A stretch of DNA of 64,000 nt from Acrocarpospora corrugata (GCF_009687845.1 NZ_BLAD01000063.1:1-64000); one strand, 5' to 3'; shown: positions 15,904 through 24,826, counted from the first letter of the stretch. Translations and numbers: made by a program. Notes: generated by a model not told the origin, from the sequence alone.

Positions 15904-17706
15904 ATGGCAGACCTTCCCTTTCATGACCGGGCCGACTTCGACAACGCTGAGCGCGGCTTCGTCGCGAAACTGACCCCAGGCGTGATAGAGGCGGAAGACG
16001 GCACGATCGTGTGGGACAACGACTCCTACGCCTTCCTGGAGGAGGGCTGCCCGGACACCGCGCACCCGAGCCTGTGGCGTCAGGCGCGACTGTGCGCCAA
16101 GCAGGGCCTGTTCGAGGTGACCGACGGCATCTACCAGGTACGCGGACTGGATCTGTCCAACATGACCATCGTCGAAGGCGAACGTGGCGTCATCGTCATC
16201 GACCCGCTGCTGTCGGTCGAATGCGCGGCCGCCGCGCTGCGGCTCTACCGGGACCACCGGGGCGAGCGCCCGGTCACCGGCCTGATCTACACCCACTCCC
16301 ACGCCGACCACTTCGGCGGCGCACGCGGCGTCACCGACGGCGCGGGCCTGCCCATCATCGCCCCGGCCGGTTTCCTGGAACACGCCGTCGCCGAGAACGT
16401 CTACGCCGGCGCCGCCATGAACCGACGCGCCAGCTACATGTACGGCCAGCTCCTGCCGCACTCGCCCGAAGGCCAGCTCGGCTGCGGGCTGGGCATGGGC
16501 ACCTCGGCCGGCACCGTCTCCCTCATCCCGCCCACCCTCGACATCACCCACACCGGCCAGCAGGAGACGGTCGACGGCGTACGCATCGTCTTCCAGCTCA
16601 CCCCCGGCACCGAAGCTCCGGCGGAGATGAACTTCCTGTTCCCGGACCATCGCGCCCTGTGCATGGCCGAGAACGCCACCCACAACCAGCACAACGTGCT
16701 CACATTGCGCGGCGCACTGGTCCGGGACACCCGCGTCTGGGCCCGCTACCTGACCGAGGCCATCACGCTGTTCGCCGATCACGCGGACGTGGCCTTCGCC
16801 TCCCACCACTGGCCCACCTGGGGCAAGGACCACATCGTGACGTTCCTGTCCCAGCAGCGCGACCTGTACGCCTACCTGCACGACCAGACCCTGCGCCTGC
16901 TGAACCGCGGCCTGACCGGCACCGAGATCGCCGAAGCCATGCAGCTACCGCCCGCCCTGGAGCAGGCCTGGCACACCCACGGCTACTACGGCTCGGTCAG
17001 CCACAACGTCAAGGCGATCTACCAGCGCTACCTGGGCTGGTTCGACGGCAACCCGGCCCATCTGTGGGAGCACCCGCCCGTCCAGCAGGCACGCCGCTAC
17101 GTCGAATGCCTGGGCGGCACCGCCGCCGTGGTCGGCCTGGCCGAACGTTACCTCCAGGAAGGCGACGTGCGCTTCGCCGCGACCCTGCTCAATCACGCGG
17201 TGTTCGCCGACGACAACGACACCCGCGCCCGCAGGCTCCTGGCCCGGGTCTATACCCGGATGGGCCACGGCGCCGAGAACGCCACCTGGCGCAACTTCTA
17301 CCTCACCGGCGCCGCCGAACTGACCGGCCGGCCCGCGGCGGCCACCGCCAGCACCACCGCCCCGGACGTGCTCAGCGCGCTCACCACAGAACAGATCTTC
17401 GACTCCCTCGCCATCCGGGTCCACGGGCCCAATGCCTGGAATGAGCGCTTCACCATCGACTGGCATCTCACTGATCTGGACGAGCTTCACCGCACCACGA
17501 TGTCCAACGGCGTACTGATCCACCAGAAGACGCCATCCGGCGACCGAGCGGATCTGACGCTGCGCCTGACTCGGCAAGACCTGCTCGGCCTGTTCACCGG
17601 AGACGCTCCCGACGTCATCGACCACGACGGCGACCTGACCGTCCTTCAGCGGCTGACCGCCGTGCTGGAGGAGCCCGCGCCCGACTTCGCCATCGTCACA
17701 CCCTGA
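15904..17706 (+). CDS. SdsA/BDS1-type alkyl sulfatase (metallo-beta-lactamase fold)
   Basis: A 600-residue hydrolase that removes sulfate from alkyl sulfates such as SDS. The metallo-beta-lactamase domain occupies about residues 75-370. Its zinc motif HSHADH is at 131-136, and later metal ligands are in FPDHRALCMAENATHNQHNV and ASHHWPTWG. A dimerisation domain (about 380-490, NPAHLWEHPPVQQARRYVEC) and an SCP2-like C-terminal domain (500-600) follow, the three-part layout of SdsA1. No signal peptide is evident, so it is probably cytoplasmic. The ATG at 15904 gives the family's N-terminus (MADLPFHDRADFDNAERGFV). The frame is open from a TTG at 15853, and no good ribosome site is visible. Confidence 0.9.
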   Translation: MADLPFHDRADFDNAERGFVAKLTPGVIEAEDGTIVWDNDSYAFLEEGCPDTAHPSLWRQARLCAKQGLFEVTDGIYQVRGLDLSNMTIVEGERGVIVIDPLLSVECAAAALRLYRDHRGERPVTGLIYTHSHADHFGGARGVTDGAGLPIIAPAGFLEHAVAENVYAGAAMNRRASYMYGQLLPHSPEGQLGCGLGMGTSAGTVSLIPPTLDITHTGQQETVDGVRIVFQLTPGTEAPAEMNFLFPDHRALCMAENATHNQHNVLTLRGALVRDTRVWARYLTEAITLFADHADVAFASHHWPTWGKDHIVTFLSQQRDLYAYLHDQTLRLLNRGLTGTEIAEAMQLPPALEQAWHTHGYYGSVSHNVKAIYQRYLGWFDGNPAHLWEHPPVQQARRYVECLGGTAAVVGLAERYLQEGDVRFAATLLNHAVFADDNDTRARRLLARVYTRMGHGAENATWRNFYLTGAAELTGRPAAATASTTAPDVLSALTTEQIFDSLAIRVHGPNAWNERFTIDWHLTDLDELHRTTMSNGVLIHQKTPSGDRADLTLRLTRQDLLGLFTGDAPDVIDHDGDLTVLQRLTAVLEEPAPDFAIVTP

Positions 17707-17758
17707 CCACGCGCACAGTTTCTGCAACCGGTACCGGGGGCTTGACCGCGACGGGGGA

Positions 17759-17787
17759 TAACCGTTAGCTATTATGGCTAACGGTTA
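17759..17787. promoter_or_regulatory. Perfect inverted repeat, TetR-type operator over a promoter
   Basis: TAACCGTTAGC (17759-17769) and its exact complement GCTAACGGTTA (17777-17787) flank seven bases, TATTATG. A TTGACC at 17742-17747 is a likely -35 box and the AT-rich centre a likely -10 region. A repressor bound here would block transcription of the small reading frame and the FtsX gene. No TetR or other regulator gene is adjacent. Confidence 0.65.
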
Positions 17788-17871
17788 GAGGAGACACCCA
17801 GCGCGACGCTGTCGTTGGAGGGCAACATGCGCTGACTCAAGGCATGTGAGAAGAATCCGAAGGAGTAGATC

Positions 17872-17958
17872 GTGAGCAACACCGCCGACACGCCCGAGTT
17901 TCGCGCCCGCGGATTACAAATGGGGCAGTTCGGGGCGCTCGCCGGGCTGGGGGACTGA
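17872..17958 (+). pseudogene. 28-codon reading frame, possible stub of an ABC ATPase gene
   Basis: It starts GTG with AAGGAG seven bases upstream and ends at a TGA five bases before the FtsX gene. The peptide includes PEFRARGLQMGQFGALAGLG. This resembles the first 25-30 residues of ABC transporter ATPases (a 'RARGL...G...AL.G' start), as if the rest of the gene had been deleted. Such an ATPase would normally be encoded just before an FtsX-type permease. A second ribosome site (GGAGGG) with ATG-CGC-TGA lies upstream at about 17815-17834. It could instead be a leader peptide. The reading is tentative. Confidence 0.35.
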
Positions 17959-17963
17959 CCGGA

Positions 17964-19778
17964 ATGGGACGCATCGTCCTCGTGGTCCGCTTAACCCTGC
18001 GTGACCTCCGGCGGCGTCGCACCGAGGCCGTGCTTCTGCTGATCGCCATCCTGGCCGCGACCACGACGCTGACGCTCGGGCTCGTCCTGCGCGACGCGGC
18101 CGACGACCCGTACGAGAGCACCCGGGCGGCGACCAAGGGACCCGACGTGGTCGCCAACATCGGCCCGGCAGCCGACCTCGCCGGTCTCGAGAAACTGGCC
18201 ACCGCCTCCGGCGTAACCGAGCACAGCGGACCGTACCCCGTCCTCGCGGGGAAGATCGAGGCGTCCGGCCGGACTTCGGACGTGCAGGTCGAAGGGCGTG
18301 ACGCCACTGTCGCGGCGGTCGATCAGCCCGCGGTGACGCAGGGCGGTTGGGTCGGCGATGGCGGCGTGGTGCTCGAGGCCGCCTTCGCCAACTCGCTGGA
18401 CGTGGGCGTCGGTGATTCGGTCGCCCTGGGCGGTAGACCGTTCACGGTCGTCGGCGTCGCGGTCACGGCCGGCATGCCGCCCTATCCCGGGGGATCCTGC
18501 CTCGTCGCCGCCGGCTGCATCAACGGCGTCATCCCCGCCGACCGGAACCTGCCGGGAGGGTTGCTGCACAATCCCGGGCTGGTCTGGCTCACCGAGGCGG
18601 ATGTGCGCAGCCTCGCCTCCGACGGAAGCTCCCTGTCCTATGTAATGAACCTGAAGCTGGCCGATCCGGACGAAGCCCAGGCGTTCGTCGACCGGAACGG
18701 CGGCGCCCTGCTCATGCAGACCTGGGAGAGCATCCTCGCCGACGCCACCGAGCTGGCCCGGGACTCGCAGATCCTGCTGATGATCGGCGCCTGGCTGCTC
18801 GGCCTGCTCGCCGTGGCCAGTCTCTCGGTGCTGGTCGGTGGCCGGATGGCCGACCAGCACCGGCGTGTCGGACTCCTCAAGGCAGTCGGCGGCACCCCGA
18901 GCCTGGTCGCCGTCGTATTGCTCGCGGAGTTTCTCCTCCTGGCCATCGTCGCGGCAGCGGCCGGGCTGACGATCGGATCGCTGACCGCTCCGCTGCTCGC
19001 CGAGTCCAGTGCCGGCCTCGTCGGCAGCGCGGGCACGCCGTCGATGACCTGGTCCACGATCGGTCTGGTGACCGCCGTGGCGCTCGGAGTCGCCGTACTC
19101 GCGACCGCTGTTCCGGCCATGCGCACGGCCCGCTCCAGCACCGTCAGCGCACTGGCCGACGCGGCACGCCCACCCCGCCGCACCGGTTGGCTGATCACTC
19201 TCTCGGCGCGACTTCCCGTCCCGCTGCTGCTCGCCCTGCGGGTCGCCGCCCGCCGGCCGCGACGGGTCACGCTGGCTGTGGTCAGCATCGCGATCACCAT
19301 CAGCGGGATCTACGTCCTGCTGGTACTCAACGCCTTCCTCGGCACCCAGCCGGACGCCGGCGGATACAGCGAGAGTCAGGTGGAGACGCTCCGGCACGTG
19401 CTCCTGGTCTGGACAGGCGTCCTGCTCTGCCTGGCTGCGGTCAACGCCATCGTCATCACCTGGGCGACGGTGCTCGACAACCGGCATTCGTCGGCGCTGG
19501 CACGCGCCCTCGGCGCAACCCCTCGCGAAGTTAGTACGGCACTGGCGGCGGCGCAGGTGCTGCCCGCGCTCGTCGGCGCTGTCTTGGGCATCTTCCCGGG
19601 AGGCTTCACCCTGTTCGCCGCAATCAACGCGATCACCGAGGGCGACGGCGACAGGGCCGCGCTTCCGTCCCTTTGGCAGTTGCTCGCCCTGGTGCTGGCA
19701 ACCGTGCTCGTGGTGACGGCGCTCACCGCTGTTCCCGCCCGCCTCGGCGGCCGCCGTCCCGTGACCGAGAGTCTCTAG
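17964..19778 (+). CDS. FtsX-like ABC transporter permease (orphan)
   Basis: A 604-residue membrane protein. There is one N-terminal transmembrane helix (AVLLLIAILAATTTLTLGLV), then an extracellular MacB-like domain (about 45-260). Three helices at about 270-395 form the first FtsX domain (LLGLLAVASLSVLVGGRMAD then QHRRVGLLKAVGGTPSLVAV). After a linker come a further helix (VTLAVVSIAITISGIYVLLV) and a second FtsX domain (LCLAAVNAIVITWATVLDN, ALARALGATPREV). Such permeases work with an ABC ATPase in efflux or envelope functions. No ATPase gene is present; a short stub precedes it. It is somewhat shorter than two-domain relatives of 750-850 residues. Expression is probably controlled by the inverted repeat at 17759. 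Confidence 0.85.
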   Translation: MGRIVLVVRLTLRDLRRRRTEAVLLLIAILAATTTLTLGLVLRDAADDPYESTRAATKGPDVVANIGPAADLAGLEKLATASGVTEHSGPYPVLAGKIEASGRTSDVQVEGRDATVAAVDQPAVTQGGWVGDGGVVLEAAFANSLDVGVGDSVALGGRPFTVVGVAVTAGMPPYPGGSCLVAAGCINGVIPADRNLPGGLLHNPGLVWLTEADVRSLASDGSSLSYVMNLKLADPDEAQAFVDRNGGALLMQTWESILADATELARDSQILLMIGAWLLGLLAVASLSVLVGGRMADQHRRVGLLKAVGGTPSLVAVVLLAEFLLLAIVAAAAGLTIGSLTAPLLAESSAGLVGSAGTPSMTWSTIGLVTAVALGVAVLATAVPAMRTARSSTVSALADAARPPRRTGWLITLSARLPVPLLLALRVAARRPRRVTLAVVSIAITISGIYVLLVLNAFLGTQPDAGGYSESQVETLRHVLLVWTGVLLCLAAVNAIVITWATVLDNRHSSALARALGATPREVSTALAAAQVLPALVGAVLGIFPGGFTLFAAINAITEGDGDRAALPSLWQLLALVLATVLVVTALTAVPARLGGRRPVTESL

Positions 19779-19790
19779 GGATGGGGCAGG

Positions 19791-19827
19791 CGCCTGGATC
19801 CGCGACCGCCGGTCGCGGGTTCAGGCG
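19791..19827. terminator. Bidirectional hairpin between convergent genes
   Basis: CGCCTGGATCCGCGACC (19791-19807) pairs with GGTCGCGGGTTCAGGCG (19811-19827) through a 17-base stem with two G-T wobbles and a three-base loop. It lies between the FtsX stop and the methyltransferase stop, overlapping the latter, so it can end both transcripts. Confidence 0.75.
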
Positions 19828-20567
19828 ATCAGCAGGCGAAGGCCAAGCTCGGCCGCGTCGAGATCGGCGAGGTCCCGGTTGCGCTCGGCCCACCGACCGG
19901 ATGCGAGGTCAGCACAGAGGCTGTGCACTGCGCGCCGCTCGGCGTCCGGCCCGACTCTGGTCCAGACCGATACCCCGCGACGGACATTCTCATCCAGGTA
20001 CGCCTCAGGCTGGCGCCAGTGGGCCTCGAAGAAGCCGTCAGCGCAGTCCCACGGGATGGGCACCGGTTCGATCCGAGCTCCGATCGCGCGGGCCAGTTCG
20101 GTCAGCGAAGGCCGGCCGACAATGAGGTCCGCGACTTCAGGCAGGTAGTCGCGAGTAAGCCAGAACCGATTAAGCCATCCGGCGTCAGTGGTGTCGTGCG
20201 TGAACACCACCACGCGGCGAGCGACGCGCCGCATCTCGCGCAGGCCGGCAATCGGGTCCGGCCAGTGATGAACGGAGGCGACAACCATCGCCGCGTCGAA
20301 GGACTGGTCATCGAACGGCAGGTTCTCGGCGGATCCAACCAGGCACGGCGCCGCGTCCGGAGGGCGCTGCGAACGCATGAGCGCCGACGGTTCCACCGCG
20401 AGGACGTGACGGTCGGGGGGCTCGTAGGACCCGGTGCCCGCCCCGACGTTCAGGATGGTCCGGGCATCGCCGAGCGCAGCCCAGATCCGCGCGGCGATGC
20501 GCGGTTCAGTGCGCCGTGTCACGGTGTAGGTGGCCCCGATGGTGTCGTACAACTGCGCACCGGACAT
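19821..20567 (-). CDS. Class I SAM-dependent methyltransferase
   Basis: A 248-residue methyltransferase of the UbiE/Methyltransf_11 type. The SAM-binding loop is ILNVGAGTGSYEPPDRHVLA with the acidic residue in VLAVEPS. Motif II-III is LPFDDQSFDAAMVVASVHHW and the following helix GLREMRRVARR. The C-terminal half has an aromatic-rich cap (DGFFEAHWRQPEAYLD). The substrate cannot be inferred. The ATG at 20567 follows a GAGAGG about eight bases upstream. It is convergent with the FtsX gene and shares a terminator hairpin with it. No co-transcribed partner is visible. Confidence 0.85.
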   Translation of the reverse strand: MSGAQLYDTIGATYTVTRRTEPRIAARIWAALGDARTILNVGAGTGSYEPPDRHVLAVEPSALMRSQRPPDAAPCLVGSAENLPFDDQSFDAAMVVASVHHWPDPIAGLREMRRVARRVVVFTHDTTDAGWLNRFWLTRDYLPEVADLIVGRPSLTELARAIGARIEPVPIPWDCADGFFEAHWRQPEAYLDENVRRGVSVWTRVGPDAERRAVHSLCADLASGRWAERNRDLADLDAAELGLRLLIA

Positions 20568-20892
20568 TTACACCGCCTCTCTGGCTGTCACCGTCGTCCC
20601 CGCACCGTGTCTGCGGCCTGGGTAGCGTGTCACTGCGCGGGATGTCGCTTGTGCGCCATTCCACCACATTGATCAGCCACGTGAGCAGCTGGCAATTGAG
20701 TGGCGCTCATGTCTCGCGGTGGACGATGTCACGGGCTAATCCAACGTGGGCCGTTCGGATACCAGCTCACGCGAGACCTTCTCGCTCGCGACGGACAAGG
20801 ATCCGGAAGCGATCGGGTTCCGCCGGATCTCGATCCACGACCTGGATGGGCGTCCGTCGATCCGGCCACGATGATCGCAGACGCGGCGGCGT
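20568..20892. other. Intergenic stretch without a recognisable gene
   Basis: These 325 bases separate the methyltransferase start from the LysR stop. Short open stretches exist (for example 20700-20906 on the plus strand), but none shows a family motif, ribosome site or plausible codon use. Decayed coding sequence is possible. I see no strong hairpin or repeat here. Confidence 0.4.
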
Positions 20893-21828
20893 TCAGCGCC
20901 AAATGACCCAGCCCGGCGTCCAGGTTCCGGCGGCGTCGTGACTGGCCGCTGCGGCGGTGAGGTGGGCGCGGAGGGTGGCCAGCGCCGGGTGGGGGTTGTC
21001 GCGGTGCCACAGGAGCGAGTGCGGGTAGACGGGCGTCGGGTCGGTTACCGGGATGCGGCGCAGGCCGTGGCCGGCGGGCCAGACCAGGCGGGTCTGCTCG
21101 CCCATGAAAGTGGCCAAGCCCGGCGTGTCGGCGATGGTGTCGAGGAGCGCGTCGGAACCGAAGTTGGGGCCGGTCGCCTCGATCGTGAGGCCGAACTCGG
21201 CGACGAGGTCGTCGTAGTAGGCGGCCCACTCGGTACCGGGGACGATGCCGGGCATCCAGATCCGGTGCCCGGCGAGCTGGGCGACGGTCACCGACCGGGC
21301 GCCCGCCAGCGCATGGGCGGGCCCGGTGAGGAGTTGGAGCGGCTCGTCCAGTACCCAGACGGACTCGATGTCCTCGGGAAGGGGCCGGCCGGGCATGGCG
21401 ACGGCGCGGAAGGACGCGTCGATCGCACCGGACCGAATGGCGGCGACGGCCGTCTCGACGTCGAACAGCGTCACCACGTCGAGCTCGATCTCGGGGTGCG
21501 CGCGGTGGAAGCCGCGCATCAGGCCCGAAGGCGCGGTGCGCGAGGCGATCACGTCGACGCGCAGCGGACGGCTGCCGGGGAGCACGGACGCGACCGCGCG
21601 CTCGGCGACGCGCAGCAGCTCGCGCGCGTGGGGCAGGAACGCCTGCCCGTCGATGGTGAGCCTGGCCCCGCGCGGAGTGCGGCTGAACAGCCGGACGGCG
21701 AGGTACTTTTCCAACCCGGCGATGCGCTTGGAGACGGCCTGCTGGGTGATCGACAGATCTGTGGCGGCGTCCTGGAACTGGCCGGTGTCCACGACGGCGA
21801 CGAACGTGCGCACAGCATCGAGATCCAC
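20893..21828 (-). CDS. LysR-family transcriptional regulator
   Basis: A 311-residue LysR regulator. Residues 1-60 form the winged helix (VDLDAVRTFVAVVDTGQFQD, AATDLSITQQAVSKRIAGLE and KYLAVRLFSRTPRGARLT). The two-lobed effector domain runs from about 90 to 300. The open frame extends to 21924, but similarity starts at the GTG at 21828, which gives normal LysR length. It is divergent from the MFS transporter gene, with a palindromic LysR box between them, so it probably controls that exporter in response to an unknown ligand. Confidence 0.85.
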   Translation of the reverse strand: MDLDAVRTFVAVVDTGQFQDAATDLSITQQAVSKRIAGLEKYLAVRLFSRTPRGARLTIDGQAFLPHARELLRVAERAVASVLPGSRPLRVDVIASRTAPSGLMRGFHRAHPEIELDVVTLFDVETAVAAIRSGAIDASFRAVAMPGRPLPEDIESVWVLDEPLQLLTGPAHALAGARSVTVAQLAGHRIWMPGIVPGTEWAAYYDDLVAEFGLTIEATGPNFGSDALLDTIADTPGLATFMGEQTRLVWPAGHGLRRIPVTDPTPVYPHSLLWHRDNPHPALATLRAHLTAAAASHDAAGTWTPGWVIWR

Positions 21829-21842
21829 ACCAGCCGACCTTA

Positions 21843-21865
21843 GTGCACAACTCACAGTTGTGTAC
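21843..21865. promoter_or_regulatory. LysR-type operator between lysR and the MFS gene
   Basis: GTGCACAAC (21843-21851) and GTTGTGTAC (21857-21865) form an inverted repeat with one mismatch and a five-base centre. This includes the T-N11-A pattern bound by LysR proteins. It begins 15 bases upstream of the lysR GTG and about 95 bases before the MFS start. Confidence 0.6.
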
Positions 21866-21958
21866 CTTCGGCCAGACGGTTGTTTGACGTGCCCACTAAC
21901 AGCGCATTTTGATCTCTCAATCAACGGGTGGTTGTTTCAAGAGGTTGCGGGGTGCGCG

Positions 21959-23203
21959 TTGGGAAGGTCACTGGGGCGGCAGTTCAGGTGGTTCTGGGCC
22001 GCATCTGCGGTCAGCACGTTCGGCACATGGCTCGCGTTCGACGCGTTCGCCCTGATCGCGATTCTCGCTCTGGACGCAGGGCCTGCCGAGGTGTCGGTTC
22101 TGGCCGCCACGGGGCTCGCGGTCGGGGCGGTGGTCGCGGTGCCGCTCGGGCCGTGGGTGGAGTTCCGGCGTAAACGCCCGGTGATGATCGCGATGGACCT
22201 GATCCGGTTCGCGGCGCTGATGAGCGTTCCCGCCGCCTACCTGCTCGGCTGGCTGAACTTCGCCCAGCTCCTGATCGTGGCGGTCGTCGTCGGCGCGGCC
22301 GACATCGCCTTCACCGCCGCGAGCGGAGCATGTCTGAAGGCGCTCGTCCGGTCCGAGGACCTGCTCGTCGCGTACGGGCGGTTCGAGGCCACGACCTGGA
22401 CCGCCACCGCGCTCGGGCCGCCGCTCGGCACCGCAGCGCTCGGGCTGGTGGGGCCGGTGACGAGCGTGGCGGTCAACGCGGTCAGCTTCCTCCTCTCGGC
22501 CGCGGGAATCCGCGCCATCGGCGGGCGGGAGCCACGCCCCGCGCGAAGGGCCACACCGTCCCGGCCTGGAGCCCGCGACCTGCTGGAGGGCTGGCGGTAC
22601 ATCCTCGCCGGCCCGGCGCTGCGCCCGTTGTTCTTCAACAGCGTCCTGGTCAGCGGGCTGATCATGGCAGCCGTACCGTTGCTCGCCGTCCTCATGCTCG
22701 GCGACCTCGGGTTCGCACCCTGGCAGTACGGCCTCGCCTTCGGCGTCCCCTGCGTCGGCGGCCTCGTCGGCTCGCGACTGGCCCGCCCGCTCCTCGCACG
22801 GTTCGGACAGCACAAGGTCATGCGCACCGCCGGGACGCTGCGCGCGTGCTGGCCACTCGGATTGGCCTTCATCCACCCCGGCCCCACCGGGCTCCTCCTC
22901 GTCATCGCCGTCGAACTCGGGCTGATCACCTGCATGGGCGTGTTCAACCCGGTATTCGCCACCTACCGGCTCCAACAGCTCCCCTCGGACCGGATCGTCC
23001 GCACGCTGTCCGCCTGGTCAATCACCAGTAAAGCCACCACCGCGGCCATGACCGCCGGGTGGGGCCTGCTGGCCGGCCTCACCAGTCCCCGCACCGCGAT
23101 CGCGATCGCCGGTCTCCTCCTGCTGGCGACCTCGCTCCTCCTCCCTCGACACGACCGCACACCCCAACTCGAGGACGCCGACCAGACGCGGACACTCGCA
23201 TGA
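21959..23203 (+). CDS. MFS transporter
   Basis: A twelve-helix major facilitator of about 414 residues. The first helix is FWAASAVSTFGTWLAFDAFA; the cytoplasmic loop 2-3 motif is seen as PWVEFRRKRPVMIAMDLIRF. The central loop (about 180-210) is rich in arginine and proline (GGREPRPARRATPSRPGARD). The second half has helices such as VLVSGLIMAAVPLLAVLML and LLLVIAVELGLITCMGVFNP. It belongs to the MFS_3/enterobactin-exporter-like group of efflux proteins; the substrate is unknown. The start is uncertain. I give the TTG at 21959, which leaves a normal N-terminal tail; TTG 21932 is also in frame. The longer open frame upstream is antisense to lysR. Confidence 0.8.
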   Translation: MGRSLGRQFRWFWAASAVSTFGTWLAFDAFALIAILALDAGPAEVSVLAATGLAVGAVVAVPLGPWVEFRRKRPVMIAMDLIRFAALMSVPAAYLLGWLNFAQLLIVAVVVGAADIAFTAASGACLKALVRSEDLLVAYGRFEATTWTATALGPPLGTAALGLVGPVTSVAVNAVSFLLSAAGIRAIGGREPRPARRATPSRPGARDLLEGWRYILAGPALRPLFFNSVLVSGLIMAAVPLLAVLMLGDLGFAPWQYGLAFGVPCVGGLVGSRLARPLLARFGQHKVMRTAGTLRACWPLGLAFIHPGPTGLLLVIAVELGLITCMGVFNPVFATYRLQQLPSDRIVRTLSAWSITSKATTAAMTAGWGLLAGLTSPRTAIAIAGLLLLATSLLLPRHDRTPQLEDADQTRTLA

Positions 23204-23216
23204 GCACCGCGTTTGG

Positions 23217-24341
23217 TCAGTCGATCGCCGTGAGGTCGACGATCACCATGTGGTCGCCCTTGCGGTAGGTCAGCGTGGTCGCGCGGTAGTCGAGCGCGGG
23301 AGAGTCATCGGGGTGCAGTTCGGTGGTCACCCCCGTGGCCAGGTCCGACAGCAGGTGGTAACGGTCCGACTTGGGTGTCGTGAACAGCAGGAAGCGGTCC
23401 AGGGCGGGCGGGTCATGCGCCCAGCTCGGCATGGTGCGCACCGAGGTGCCGTCCCGGCGCCCGACCTGATCGCGGCTGACGCACCAGGTGACCGAGCAGG
23501 AGGTGGGCGACCACCAGGCCGGCGCGGTGCGGCGTTCGCCGGTCAGCGCGTTGACGATCTCGGCGTGTGTGACCGCCGGGTCCCTGGGGCGGAACGAGGG
23601 CCGGCCGAGCCACGGCCAGTGCACCATGTGCAGTCCCTTCGTCCCTTCGATCGGTCTGGGTGTGCCGCCGGTGAGCGGAACCTCGTACGCGCCGCCGGTG
23701 CCCCCGCGGGTCCAGACCAGACGTCCGTCGTCGATCACCAGGCCCAGCGGGGAACCGGCGGCCTCGGCGATGGCGCGCTGCTCGCCTCCGGTGACGGGGG
23801 CCGTGAAGAACGTGGTGGTCATCTTCCCCGCGACACGGCGGGCCGTCCACCAGACCAGGCGCCCCTCGCCGACCACGGCGAACCAGAAATTGAGGACGCT
23901 GTCCTTCGGCACGCGTACCTTCACCAGCCGGGTCGCCGACCCTGTCGCCAGGTCGAGCGACCACAGTCCGTCGGTACGGTCGGCGTTGCCGTCGCGGACC
24001 GTGCGCAGCAGCGCGTGCCCTCGGTCGATCATCGCCACCACGTCGAATGGCCGGCCGTCCGGCAGCCTGAACGGGACCACGTGCACCGCGTCCGGGTGAA
24101 CCTGCTCGATGGTGCGGATCGTCACCGGTGGCGGCACGACGCGTTCGGCGGGGCCGCCCGCCGTGACGATCGCGCCTGTCCCGGCGACGGCCCCCGTCGT
24201 GAGCGCGGCGGCGAGCAGGCGCCACCACCACCGGCCACGCCGGGCCCGGATCCGGCTCGTCAGGTCGGGAGGGGCCGCCGGGGCGCGTTCGGCGAGGAGA
24301 CGCAGGCCCGACTCCAGGTTCCGCTCGAATTCGTCGCGCAT
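23217..24341 (-). CDS. Membrane-anchored beta-propeller-like protein, partner of the ECF sigma factor
   Basis: A 374-residue protein. The N-terminal 45 residues are cytoplasmic (MRDEFERNLESGLRLLAERA), then one transmembrane helix (LLAAALTTGAVAGTGAIVTA). The large outer part has repeated beta-strand motifs of the TolB/propeller kind (GLWSLDLATGSATRLVKVRV, GRLVWWTARRVAG, YEVPLTGGTPRPIEG). It follows the sigma gene with stop and start overlapping (TGATG), and AGGAG lies six bases before the ATG. By position and topology it probably acts as the anti-sigma or signal-sensing partner, but no classical zinc anti-sigma motif is seen. Confidence 0.7.
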   Translation of the reverse strand: MRDEFERNLESGLRLLAERAPAAPPDLTSRIRARRGRWWWRLLAAALTTGAVAGTGAIVTAGGPAERVVPPPVTIRTIEQVHPDAVHVVPFRLPDGRPFDVVAMIDRGHALLRTVRDGNADRTDGLWSLDLATGSATRLVKVRVPKDSVLNFWFAVVGEGRLVWWTARRVAGKMTTTFFTAPVTGGEQRAIAEAAGSPLGLVIDDGRLVWTRGGTGGAYEVPLTGGTPRPIEGTKGLHMVHWPWLGRPSFRPRDPAVTHAEIVNALTGERRTAPAWWSPTSCSVTWCVSRDQVGRRDGTSVRTMPSWAHDPPALDRFLLFTTPKSDRYHLLSDLATGVTTELHPDDSPALDYRATTLTYRKGDHMVIVDLTAID

Positions 24342-24826
24342 CAACGTCTCCTGACCCCGTCGGCCGTCAGTTCCCCACGCAGCCGCGCCAACCCGCGGAA
24401 CGCCTGACTGCGCACGGTGCCCTGCGAGACGCCCATCGTGGCGGCGATCTCCTCGTCCGGCAGGCCGGTGTAGTAACGCAGCACGATCACCGCGCGCTGG
24501 CGGCGCGGCAGCCGGGCCAGCGCGTCGCTCAGATCGGAGGTCTCGTCGTAGACGTCCGGGTCACCGTGGTCGGGTGGCTCGGAGGTCGGGCGTTCCCGGG
24601 AGCGGATCCGCCAGGCGCGTACGTGCAGGCGCGTCATCGTGGTGCGGACGTAACTCTCCGGGTCGTCCTTACGCTGGACGCGCGCCCACGAGCCGCGTAA
24701 TCGGGCCAGCGCCTCCTGGACGAGGTCGGCGGCATCGTGCGGGTCCCCGGACAGGACGTACCCGAAGCGCAGCAGCGCGTCGGCGCGTCCGGCCACGAAC
24801 TTCTCGAACTGTTCCTCGTCCCGCAT
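24341..24826 (-). CDS. SigE-family ECF RNA polymerase sigma factor
   Basis: A 161-residue ECF sigma factor. Region 2 is at residues 8-75 (FEKFVAGRADALLRFGYVLS, then DPHDAADLVQEALARL). Region 4 is at about 100-155 (LARLPRRQRAVIVLRYYTGL, PDEEIAATMGVSQGTVRSQA). This is the short actinobacterial SigE-type form that usually partners a membrane protein encoded just downstream, as here. The ATG at 24826 gives the normal start MRDEEQFEKFVAGRADALLR. A ribosome site is not obvious. The promoter it recognises is not known. Confidence 0.88.
   Translation of the reverse strand: MRDEEQFEKFVAGRADALLRFGYVLSGDPHDAADLVQEALARLRGSWARVQRKDDPESYVRTTMTRLHVRAWRIRSRERPTSEPPDHGDPDVYDETSDLSDALARLPRRQRAVIVLRYYTGLPDEEIAATMGVSQGTVRSQAFRGLARLRGELTADGVRRR

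Noticed and set aside
20700-20906. Short plus-strand frame between the methyltransferase and lysR genes
   Set aside because: No ribosome site, no motif, and it runs into the lysR 3' end on the opposite strand.
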